This document shows, in pieces, positions 34,733-43,600 of a stretch of 64,000 nucleotides of DNA. This DNA comes from Bythopirellula sp041737835 (lineage in GTDB: Bacteria > Planctomycetota > Planctomycetia > Pirellulales > Lacipirellulaceae). The stretch lies in the NCBI GenBank assembly GCA_041737835.1, contig JBGSQY010000004.1. One strand, 5' to 3'. The notes beneath the pieces are model-generated. The model searched no databases. It was not told where the DNA came from and worked only from the letters and a program-made list of their open reading frames with translations. The first letter of the stretch is position 1, and every line of letters starts with the position of its first letter. The position numbers and the translations under genes were made by a program.

Positions 34733-35410
34733 ATGCCAAAAATAGCAAAAAGAATGAAAAAGGCCGTCGAAAAGCAGCCCAAGCAGGCGCTGGCCGTGAC
34801 CGAGGCCGTCGACGCCCTTAAGAAATACGAAGGCCCGAAGTTCGTGCAATCCGTTGAGATCGCCATGCGGCTCGGCGTTGATCCCACGCAGGCCGATCAA
34901 ATCGTCCGCGGTTCAATCGTGTTGCCGCACGGTATTGGCAAGGTGCAACGCATCGTTGTGTTTGCCAAGGGTCCCGCAGCCGAAGCCGCTCGTTCCGCTG
35001 GTGCCGATGAAGTCGGCGACGACGAATTGGCCAAGAAGATTCTCGGCGGTTGGACCGACTTCGACGTCTGCATCGCGACCCCCGACATGATGAAGGTCGT
35101 CGGTCCGTTGGGTAAGGTTCTCGGCCCTCGTGGCTTGATGCCTTCGCCCCGTGCCGGCACGGTGACCCCCGACGTGGCCAAGACCATCGGCGAATACAAG
35201 GCCGGTAAGGTCGAGTTCCGCAACGACAAGGGCGGCAACGTCCATGCGATCGTCGGCAAGATCGATTTCGATTCCGAAAAATTGGCCGAGAACATTCAAG
35301 CTTTCGTCAACATGATCTTGAGCTTGAAGCCCTCGGGCGTGAAGGGAACTTACGTGCGTTCGGCTCACATCAGCGCGACGATGAGCCCCAGCGTTGAGTT
35401 GGCTGTTTAA
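34733..35410 (+). CDS. rplA: Ribosomal protein L1
   Basis: 225 residues. Conserved parts are FVQSVEIAMRLGVDPTQADQIVRGSIVLPHGIGK, VGPLGKVLGPRGLMPSPRAGTVT and KGTYVRSAHISATMSPSVEL. L1 forms the mobile stalk by the E-site and in many bacteria represses its own operon. It follows rplK by 63 bp and is separated from rplJ by a heptameric hairpin repeat rather than by the usual short gap. Confidence 0.97.
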   Translation: MPKIAKRMKKAVEKQPKQALAVTEAVDALKKYEGPKFVQSVEIAMRLGVDPTQADQIVRGSIVLPHGIGKVQRIVVFAKGPAAEAARSAGADEVGDDELAKKILGGWTDFDVCIATPDMMKVVGPLGKVLGPRGLMPSPRAGTVTPDVAKTIGEYKAGKVEFRNDKGGNVHAIVGKIDFDSEKLAENIQAFVNMILSLKPSGVKGTYVRSAHISATMSPSVELAV

Positions 35411-35416
35411 GAAAGA

Positions 35417-35506
35417 AGCTGTCAGCTATTAGCATCCAGCTATTAGCCAAGGCAGAGAACAACGAATACGGAGCTAAAGGCTAGTAGCTAACGGCTAAGA
35501 GCCTTC
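35417..35506. repeat. Heptameric hairpin repeat between rplA and rplJ
   Basis: Left array (35417-35451): AGCTGTC, AGCTATT, AGCATCC, AGCTATT, AGCCAAG. Right array (35472-35506): AGCTAAA, GGCTAGT, AGCTAAC, GGCTAAG, AGCCTTC. The two arrays face each other and can pair around a 20-nt loop. The right array ends 6 nt before the rplJ start. Confidence 0.8.
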
Positions 35507-35512
35507 CCAGTC

Positions 35513-36064
35513 ATGAGTAAGTACGTCAAAGATCTGATTACGAACGAATTAAAGAGCCGCCTTGAAGGGGTCTCCGACGCGATTTTGGTCAACGTCATCG
35601 GGATGGAAGCCAATTCCAACGTCGAGCTTCGCAAAGAGTTGCGGAAGAAGAATATTCATCTGTTGGTGCTGAAGAACAGCCTCGGCCGCCGCGCGACCGA
35701 AGGTTCGACTTTGGCTCCAGCGTTTGAGGGTTCCACCGGCAGCTCGGCGATTGTCTGGGGCTCTGATGACGTGGTCTCCCTCGCCAAGGAAATCACCCGT
35801 TTGGCAGCCGATGCCAAGTACAAGCCATTCGCTCCCAAGGGGGGCGCGATGGATGGCTCGAGGCTTTCCGCCGAGGACGTAACGGCGGTCAGCAAGTGGC
35901 CCAGCCGCGAAGAGCAGCTCAGCATCCTCGTGGGTCAAATATTGAGCCCGGGTGCCAAGTTGTCGAGCCAATTGCTTGGTACGGGTGCCAAGTTGGCCAG
36001 CCAGATCAAGAAGAAGAGCGAAGAAGAAGGAAGTTCACCCGAAGCCAGTCCAGCAGAAAGCTGA
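35513..36064 (+). CDS. rplJ: Ribosomal protein L10
   Basis: 183 residues. The N-terminal rRNA-binding part is MSKYVKDLITNELKSRLEGVSDAILVNVIGM..NVELRKELRKKNIHLLVLKNSLGRRA. The C-terminal helix that carries L7/L12 dimers follows, with a Lys/Glu-rich end (IKKKSEEEGSSPEASPAES). L10 is the base of the L7/L12 stalk. The start is the ATG at 35513, just downstream of a heptameric repeat; no clear Shine-Dalgarno is seen. Confidence 0.95.
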   Translation: MSKYVKDLITNELKSRLEGVSDAILVNVIGMEANSNVELRKELRKKNIHLLVLKNSLGRRATEGSTLAPAFEGSTGSSAIVWGSDDVVSLAKEITRLAADAKYKPFAPKGGAMDGSRLSAEDVTAVSKWPSREEQLSILVGQILSPGAKLSSQLLGTGAKLASQIKKKSEEEGSSPEASPAES

Positions 36065-36108
36065 TTTCTAGCCACGGTTAGAAATTTGAAATCATAAATC
36101 GAATCAGA
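36061..36108. repeat. Short heptameric hairpin between rplJ and rplL
   Basis: It reads CTGATTTCTA, then TTAGAAA, TTTGAAA, TCATAAA, TCGAATC, AG in 7-bp steps from 36078. ATTTCTA pairs with TAGAAAT, and the outer CTGAT with ATCAG. It overlaps the rplJ stop codon. It shares the AAATCATAAATC unit with the element at 52414-52486. Confidence 0.6.
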
Positions 36109-36152
36109 GTTTACGCGGGTCTTTTGCCCGCACAGCAAGAAAGGGTTTTGAA

Positions 36153-36560
36153 ATGAGCGATGCAGCAGTTGCAGAATTCTCTGCCACCACCAAGGACCTG
36201 GGCGACAAGATTGTCGGCCTGACCCTCAAGGAAGCCAAGGAACTGAGCGATTACCTCAAGGACGTTTACGGCATCGAGCCAGCCGCTGGCGGCGGCGTCA
36301 TGATGGTTGCCGGTGGTGGCGCTGGCGATGCAGCGCCCGCAGCCGAGCAAACCGAGTTCACCGTTGTGCTGGAAGGCGCCGGCGGCAACAAGATCGCCGT
36401 CATCAAAGTGGTTCGTGCAGCAACCGGATTGGGTCTCAAGGAAGCCAAGGACTTGGTCGAAGCCGCTCCGAGCAAGATCAAAGAGGGCATTTCCAAGGAA
36501 GATGCCGAGAAGCTCAAGACCGAATTGGCCGAAGCTGGCGCGACTGTCACCGTCAAGTAA
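36153..36560 (+). CDS. rplL: Ribosomal protein L7/L12
   Basis: 135 residues. The N-terminal dimer helix (LGDKIVGLTLKEAKELSDYLKDVYGIEP) is followed by an Ala/Gly hinge and the C-terminal domain with EKTEFTVVLEGAG-type and IKVVRAATGLGLKEAKDLVEAAPSKIKEGISKEDAEKLKTELAEAGATVTVK, typical of L7/L12. It recruits translational GTPases. GAAAGGG lies upstream of the ATG. The following spacer holds strong hairpins before rpoB. Confidence 0.97.
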   Translation: MSDAAVAEFSATTKDLGDKIVGLTLKEAKELSDYLKDVYGIEPAAGGGVMMVAGGGAGDAAPAAEQTEFTVVLEGAGGNKIAVIKVVRAATGLGLKEAKDLVEAAPSKIKEGISKEDAEKLKTELAEAGATVTVK

Positions 36561-36907
36561 TTGATTGGCATTGTTCGAGACCGCGGCCAGCCTATGCGGC
36601 ACGCGGTCTCGCGCGATGGCTTGATGGTGTGAGTGAAGCTCGCGCGGAAGCGCGAACTTCGATGTTCGCTAGTCACGTGGGAATTTTCCACGTGCAAATC
36701 TTAGTACCGAGGCAAAGGGGGGAAGGTGATGGCACGGAAGTCGCTCAATCGCAGCCTACCCGCGATAGTAGCTCGGACCCTCGCGGTTCGAGTCCCCGCT
36801 CTCGGTTTAGCTTGGCTTCAATGGGCCCGCCTCTCGAAAACCGAGAGTTTAGCGGGCTCGTGTTGCTGTATTCACTCTAACTCGTGATATCGGAGCAGAC
36901 GCGCCCT
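36561..36907. other. rplL-rpoB spacer with attenuator-like hairpins
   Basis: 347 bp without a gene. The stem CGAGACCGCG/CGCGGTCTCG (36576-36585 with 36602-36611) lies just after rplL and has no T-run. Closer to rpoB are two structures that exclude each other. One is a hairpin at 36825-36857 (GCCCGC with GCGGGC, then CTCTCG with CGAGAG). The other pairs CTCTCGGTTT (36799-36808) with AAACCGAGAG (36838-36847). In many bacteria this spacer holds an attenuator or RNase III site. Confidence 0.6.
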
Positions 36908-39900
36908 ATGGCAGTCCCGGCTGAACGACGTTTACAGGTTCCCGAAGTCCGTACCTTTGGGAGCGCACGTATTGCCTACGACATCCCCGACCTGACAAAA
37001 ATCCAAACCGAGAGCTACGCGCGGTTCCTGCAATACGACGGAACCACGACGATCATTCGCAAAGATGACGGCCTGGAGAGTGTGCTCCGCGAAATCTTTC
37101 CGATCGAGAGCTACGACAAGACGATCAAGCTCGAGTACTTGCGCTACGATTTGGGCAAGCCGCGCTACGAACCGGACGAGTGCCGGCAGTTGCGGCTCAC
37201 CTATGGTCGGCCGTTCCGTATTTGGCTGCGCTTGGTGAAAGAGCAGCCGATCGAGGAAGAAGTCTACTTGGGCGACCTGCCGATTATGCTCGGTGGGGGT
37301 GAATTTATCATCAACGGTGCCGAGCGCGTCGTGGTGAGCCAGTTGCACCGTAGCCCTGGTATCGATTTCGTTTCGGAAATCGAAGCCGGTGAGCGCCGCA
37401 CGCACAGTTGTCGCGTGATTCCCGAGCGTGGTAGCTGGATCGAGCTCAATACCACCAAGAAGGACAGCATCACGGTCCGCATCGACCAGAGCGGCAAGTT
37501 CTCGGCCGTGACGTTGCTCCGCGCGATGAGCCCCGAGCTGAGTCTCGACGCTGATATCATCAAGCAGTTCTACGAAACCAAAAAAGAGAAGATCGTCGAC
37601 GGCCGCAGCGCCGCCAAGATCGAAGGTAAGGTCGCGGTCGGCGACATTATCTATCCGGTCGGTAGTGATCGCGCCGGTGAAATCATTATCGAAGGTGGCC
37701 AGCGGATCACCAAGAACATCGCCGAAGTGATTTGCACATCGGGCGTCAAGCAGGTCGAAATCATGGACCCGCCCAAGTCGCCCCATTTGCTCAATGCGAT
37801 GGCCGACGACAACACGTCGAGCCACGAAGAAGCCTTGCTGCGTATCTATCAGCGTTTGCGTCCGGGCAACCCGCCGCAACTCGAAAAGGCCCGCCAGCTG
37901 TTCTCAGAAAAGTTCTTCGACGCCAATCGCTATCGTTTAGGCCGCGTCGGACGTTTCCGCATGAATCGCAAGTTGGGCATCAACGTGCCCGAGACCGAAA
38001 TGGTTTTGCGGCCCGAGGATTTGATCGCCTCGATTCGTTACTTGCTGGGCCTGACGGCCGGTGAGCAAGAAGTCGAGATCGACGATATCGACCACTTGGG
38101 CAATCGCCGTTTGCGTACGATTGACGAGCTCGCTTGCGACGAAATTCGCAAAGGCTTCCTCAAGTTGCGCCGCACGGTCCAAGAGCGGATGAGCCTCAAG
38201 GACGCCGACGATATTACGCCGCGCAGCTTAATCAATCCCAAGAGCATTTCAGCGGCCATCGAATACTTCTTTGGCCGTGGCGAGCTTTCGCAAGTGGTCG
38301 ACCAAACGAATCCGCTTTCGATGCTTACGCACGAACGCCGTCTGTCGGCCCTTGGCCCTGGCGGTTTGAACCGTAAGCGTGCGGGCTTCGAAGTTCGCGA
38401 CGTTCATATTTCGCACTATGGCCGCATCTGCCCGATTGAGACGCCGGAAGGCACGAACATCGGTTTGATCAGCAGTCTCGCGATGTATGCTTCGGTCGAC
38501 GAATACGGCTTTTTGATCACTCCTTACCGCAAGGTGAAGGGTGGCAAGCTGACCGACGAAGTCGTTTGGCTGCGTGCTGATCAAGAATCGGAAGCCTTCG
38601 TGGCTTCGGCCGACGTACCGGTGAAGGACAACCAGATCCAAGGTGATACGGTTGTCGCCCGTTACAAGTCGGACTTCGTGTTGGTGCCCGTCGATAAGAT
38701 TGAATACACCGACGTGGCCCCGAGCCAGATGATCGGCGTGTCCGCCGGTTTGATTCCGTTCCTCGAGCACGACGACGCGAACCGTGCGTTGATGGGTTCC
38801 AACATGCAGCGCCAAGCGGTGCCGCTGTTGATTGCCGATCCACCGGTCGTTGGTACAGGCTTGGAACGCGACGTAGCTCAGCACTCGGGCATGTTGGTTC
38901 GCGCCGGTCAAAAGGGCACCGTGAATTATGTCGATGCCACTCGGATCGAGATTGGTCCCGAAATTCACCACCTGCGTAAGTTCGTGGGTCTCAACGAACG
39001 GACCTGCCAGAATCAAAAGCCGCTGGTGCGCGTGGGCGATAAGGTCGAAAAAGGCCAAGTGATTGCCGACGGTGCCGCAACGTTCAAGGGCGAGTTGGCT
39101 CTCGGGCGCAACGTGTTGGTCGCATTTATGTCTTATGAAGGTTACAACTTCGAAGACGCGATCATCATTAGCGAAGAATTGGTTCGCAACGACGTTTACA
39201 CTTCGATTCACATTGAAGAATTCGACGTCGAAATTCGCGAAACCAAGCTCGGCCGCGAGGAATTCACTCGTGATATTCCTAACGTCAGCGAAAAGGCCCT
39301 GCGGAATCTCGACGAGAGCGGCATCGTGCAAATCGGCACGTTTGTCGAACCGGGTGACATTCTCGTGGGTAAGGTTTCGCCGAAGTCGAAGACCGAACTC
39401 ACACCGGAAGAAAAGTTGCTCCACGCGATCTTCGGCCGTGCCGGTGAAGACGTGAAGAACGATTCGCTGGAAGTTCCTTCGGGCATCGAAGGCATCGTGA
39501 TCGACACCCAGAAGTTTTCGCGGCGCATGAGCTTGTCGGAAGACGAACGCAAGTTGTTCGAGAAGTCGCTCAAGACGGCCGAAAAAGAAGGCAACGAAGC
39601 GATCGCCAATAAGTTCACCCAGATGATCGTCGAAATCGAAGGCATTTTGGGCAAGAAGATCACCGACGAAGACGGCAACGAGCAGGTTCACAATCAAGAA
39701 CCGCAATTCGTCGCTGATTTGGCCACGCGATTCCGTTTGGATTCGATTGCCATCAACAGCCCGCAAAAACTCAAGGACGTCGAGAAGACCTACAAGACGA
39801 TGTGGCCAGCGGTGGATGAAGCCATCGACATTCGCGATCGTAAGCTCAACTCGATGAAGCGCGGCGACGAGCTCCGCAGCGGCGTGTTGCAGATGGTCAA

Positions 39901-40624
39901 GGTTTACATCGCCACCAAGCGGGTGATCTCCGTCGGCGATAAGATGGCTGGCCGTCATGGTAACAAAGGTGTGATCTCCAAGATTCTGCCGATCGAGGAC
40001 ATGCCGTTCCTCGATGATGGAACTCCGGTGCAAATCATGCTCAACCCGCTCGGCGTGCCGAGCCGTATGAACGTGGGTCAGATTCTCGAAACCCATCTCG
40101 GCTGGGCCGGTGCGAAGCTTGGCTTCCGCTCGGTGACGCCGGTGTTCGACGGAGCGACTGAAGAACAGATCAACGACGCTTTGCAAGAAGCCGGCTTGCC
40201 ACGCCACGGTAAGACGAAGTTGTTCGACGGTCGTACTGGCGAGAAGTTCGAGCAGGAAACGACGGTCGGTTACATCTACATGCTTAAGTTGCATCACTTG
40301 GTCGACGACAAAGTGCATGCTCGGAGCACGGGACCTTACTCGCTCATCACGCAGCAACCGCTGGGTGGCAAGGCACGGTTCGGTGGCCAACGCTTCGGCG
40401 AAATGGAAGTGTGGGCACTCGAGGCTTACGGTGCCGCTTACATCCTGCAAGAGTTGCTCACCGTGAAGAGCGACGACGTCGAAGGCCGGACGAAGATTTA
40501 CGAGTCGATGGTCAAGGGCGAGAACACGCTGCAAGCCGGCACCCCGGCGAGCTTCGACGTGCTCACCAACGAAATCCGCGGCCTCGGACTCAACATGCAG
40601 CTCGAAAAGCGTCAGCAATTGTAA
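36908..40624 (+). CDS. rpoB: RNA polymerase beta subunit
   Basis: 1238 residues. Recognisable regions are the N-terminal RIAYDIPDLTKIQTESYARFLQ, LPIMLGGGEFIINGAERVVVSQLHRSPG, the rifampicin pocket (FFGRGELSQVVDQTNPLSMLTHERRLSALGPGGLNRKRAGFEVRDVH), CPIETPEGTNIGLI, GDKMAGRHGNKGVISKI and the C-terminal KARFGGQRFGEMEVWALEAYGAAY. The ATG at 36908 gives the expected N-terminus MAVPAERR; a GTG at 36884 in frame would add 8 residues. CGGAG is 13 nt upstream. It is followed by rpoC after 71 bp. Confidence 0.97.
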   Translation: MAVPAERRLQVPEVRTFGSARIAYDIPDLTKIQTESYARFLQYDGTTTIIRKDDGLESVLREIFPIESYDKTIKLEYLRYDLGKPRYEPDECRQLRLTYGRPFRIWLRLVKEQPIEEEVYLGDLPIMLGGGEFIINGAERVVVSQLHRSPGIDFVSEIEAGERRTHSCRVIPERGSWIELNTTKKDSITVRIDQSGKFSAVTLLRAMSPELSLDADIIKQFYETKKEKIVDGRSAAKIEGKVAVGDIIYPVGSDRAGEIIIEGGQRITKNIAEVICTSGVKQVEIMDPPKSPHLLNAMADDNTSSHEEALLRIYQRLRPGNPPQLEKARQLFSEKFFDANRYRLGRVGRFRMNRKLGINVPETEMVLRPEDLIASIRYLLGLTAGEQEVEIDDIDHLGNRRLRTIDELACDEIRKGFLKLRRTVQERMSLKDADDITPRSLINPKSISAAIEYFFGRGELSQVVDQTNPLSMLTHERRLSALGPGGLNRKRAGFEVRDVHISHYGRICPIETPEGTNIGLISSLAMYASVDEYGFLITPYRKVKGGKLTDEVVWLRADQESEAFVASADVPVKDNQIQGDTVVARYKSDFVLVPVDKIEYTDVAPSQMIGVSAGLIPFLEHDDANRALMGSNMQRQAVPLLIADPPVVGTGLERDVAQHSGMLVRAGQKGTVNYVDATRIEIGPEIHHLRKFVGLNERTCQNQKPLVRVGDKVEKGQVIADGAATFKGELALGRNVLVAFMSYEGYNFEDAIIISEELVRNDVYTSIHIEEFDVEIRETKLGREEFTRDIPNVSEKALRNLDESGIVQIGTFVEPGDILVGKVSPKSKTELTPEEKLLHAIFGRAGEDVKNDSLEVPSGIEGIVIDTQKFSRRMSLSEDERKLFEKSLKTAEKEGNEAIANKFTQMIVEIEGILGKKITDEDGNEQVHNQEPQFVADLATRFRLDSIAINSPQKLKDVEKTYKTMWPAVDEAIDIRDRKLNSMKRGDELRSGVLQMVKVYIATKRVISVGDKMAGRHGNKGVISKILPIEDMPFLDDGTPVQIMLNPLGVPSRMNVGQILETHLGWAGAKLGFRSVTPVFDGATEEQINDALQEAGLPRHGKTKLFDGRTGEKFEQETTVGYIYMLKLHHLVDDKVHARSTGPYSLITQQPLGGKARFGGQRFGEMEVWALEAYGAAYILQELLTVKSDDVEGRTKIYESMVKGENTLQAGTPASFDVLTNEIRGLGLNMQLEKRQQL

Positions 40625-40695
40625 TTGCCGACAGCGACATCGATCTGCGTTAAGAATTTTGCATTGAACATTTTCTCTTAACCCGAGAAAGCAAT

Positions 40696-43600
40696 ATGAG
40701 CAATATATTAGACTCCTCCAATTACGACCGCGTGAATGATTACGGCTCGGTGAAGATTAGCCTGGCCCGTCCGCACGACATTCGCAGCTGGTCGTTTGGC
40801 GAGGTGAAGAAGCCCGAAACCATTAACTACCGTACTTACCGTCCGGAAAAGGACGGCTTGTTCTGCGAGCGCATCTTCGGACCGGAGAAGGACTGGGAAT
40901 GTGCCTGCGGCAAGTATCGCGGCATGAAGTACAAGGGCATGATCTGCGACCGTTGCGGCGTGAAGGTGACTCACAGTCGCGTGCGTCGCAAGCGGATGGG
41001 TCATATCGAATTGGCCGCTCCCATCGTACACATTTGGTTCTTCAAGGCGATGCCCAGCCGCTTGGGCAGCCTCTTGGCGATGAAGACCTCAAGCCTGGAA
41101 AAGGTGATTTACTTTCAGGATTACGTCGTCGTCAATCCGGGTGACACGCCGCTTAAGCCGCAACAGCTTTTGACGGAAGAAGAGTATCGCGCGGCCCGCG
41201 AACAGTATGGCGAAACCTTCGAAGCCGACATGGGTGCCGAAGCCGTTCGTAAGTTGCTCATGAACTTGGATCTCGTGAAGCTCTCCGAAGAACTTCGCGT
41301 CGAACTCAAAGAAACGGGTTCCAAGCAAAAGGCCAAAGATCTGATCAACCGTTTGAAGACGGTCGAAGCGATCCGCGATTCCGACAACAAGCCTGAGTGG
41401 ATGGTGCTCGACGTGATCCCCGTGATCCCGCCGGACCTGCGTCCTTTGGTGCTGTTGGATAGCGGCAACTTCGCCACGAGCGACTTGAACGATCTGTATC
41501 GCCGCATTATCAACCGCAACAATCGCTTGAAGAAGCTCGTTGACCTCAACGCCCCCGAGGTCATCATTCGCAACGAAAAGCGTATGCTGCAGCAATCGGT
41601 CGACGCGTTGTTCGACAACAATCGCTGTAAGCGGCCCGTGTTGGGTTCGTCGAATCGTCCGCTCAAGTCGCTTACCGACATGATCAAGGGTAAGCAGGGT
41701 CGGTTCCGCGAAAACTTGCTCGGCAAGCGCGTCGACTACTCGGCTCGTTCGGTGATCGTGGTCGGCCCGCGGCTCAAGCTGCATCAATGCGGCCTGCCCA
41801 AGAAGATCGCGCTCGAGTTGTATCAGCCGTTCATCATTCGCCGCCTCAAGGAACTCGGGCACGCCGATACGATCAAGTCGGCCAAGAAGATGCTCGAGCG
41901 CAAAGACGACGAAGTTTGGGATATCCTCGAAGAGGTGATCACCAATCATCCGGTGTTGTTGAATCGTGCTCCCACGCTTCACCGCATGGGTATTCAAGCT
42001 TTCGAGCCGACCCTGGTCGAAGGCAACGCGATCAACCTGCATCCGCTCGTGTGCAAAGGCTTCAATGCCGACTTCGACGGCGACCAAATGGCCGTTCACT
42101 TGCCATTGTCGATCGAAGCCCAGGTCGAAGCTCACACGTTGATGATGAGCACGCACAATATCTTTAGCCCGTCGAACGGTGCCCCCATTATTAGCCCGTC
42201 GCAGGACGTGGTGATGGGTTGCTACTACCTGACCATGAACGTGCCCGACTGCATGGGCGATGGCATGGTGTTCAGCTCGCTCGAAGAAGTTGAAACCGCC
42301 TACGGTGCTCGCAAGGTTGGCACTCACGCACGGATCAAAGTACGTTTGCCGAAGCATCGCTCCTTGCGTGAAGATCGGGGCAACACCAAGAAATTGGGTG
42401 CTCGCATCGATACAACCGTGGGTCGCGTGATCTTCAACATGATCCTGCCCCGGGGGATGCCGTACTACGACGTCGCGCTGAAGTCGAGTGAGTTGGCAAA
42501 AGTGATTTCCGACTGCTACGAATTCGTCGGCCGTCGTGCCACGATCGAGCTTTTGGACGATATGAACCAACTCGGTTTCCGCCAAGCCACTTTGAGCGGT
42601 CTGTCGTTCGGTACCGACGATTTGATCACACCCGACACCAAGGGCAAGATCATCGCCGAAGCCGAAAAGACCGTGATGAAGTTCAATAAGCTGTTCCAAC
42701 GGGGTGTAATCACCGAAGTCGAACGCTACAACCAGGTGCTCGACGCTTGGACGCACGCTCGCGAACAGATTACGGCCGAAATGATGGCCGGCCTGCAGGC
42801 CGACTTCCGTACCGGCGGCTATGTGAACCCGATCTTCTTGATGGCAAACTCGGGTGCTCGTGGTGGCGTCGAACAGATGCGTCAGCTTGGTGGTATGCGT
42901 GGTTTGATGGCCAAGCCCTCGGGCAAGATTATCGAAACCCCGATCAAGGCCAACTTCCGCGAAGGCCTGACGGTGCTCGAATACTTCAGCTCGACGCACG
43001 GTGCTCGTAAGGGTCTGGCCGACACGGCTCTCAAGACGGCTGACTCGGGTTACCTCACTCGTAAGCTCGCCGACGTAGCGCAGAACGTGGTGGTCACCAC
43101 GCACGATTGCAAGACGACCCAAGGCATCACCAAGGGGATTATTTACCGTGGTGAAAAGGTGGAAGTGAGCCTCGCCGACTCGATCAAGGGTCGCGTCAGC
43201 CGGGCGAATATCGTCAATCCGATTACCGACGATGTGATTGTCGCTGAAAACGAGATGATCACCTCCGACATCGCGCGTAATATCGAGCAACTCGGCTTGG
43301 AGAAGATTCAAGTTCGCAGCCCGATGACTTGCGATGCCGACCTCGGCGTTTGCCGGTTGTGCTACGGCATGGACTTGTCGACCGGTTCGATGGTCGAAGA
43401 AGGCATGGCGGTGGGTATCATCGCCGCTCAGTCGATTGGCGAACCTGGTACCCAGCTCACGATGCGTACGTTCCACATCGGTGGCGTGGGTCAGCGTGAC
43501 GTGGAAGACAGCGACATCAAGGCCAAGAAGGGTGGTATCGCCAAGTTCGCTCGCCTCAAGGCGGTGACCAACGATGCTGGCCAATTGGTTGTTTTGACTC

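Noticed and set aside
36752..36800. tRNA-like T-arm (GGTTCGAGTCCC) between rplL and rpoB
   Set aside because: No acceptor, D-arm or anticodon stem can be built around it; probably chance.
38249..40618. 789-codon open frame antisense to rpoB
   Set aside because: It is the mirror of strongly biased rpoB codons; its product has no recognisable domain and rpoB is certain.
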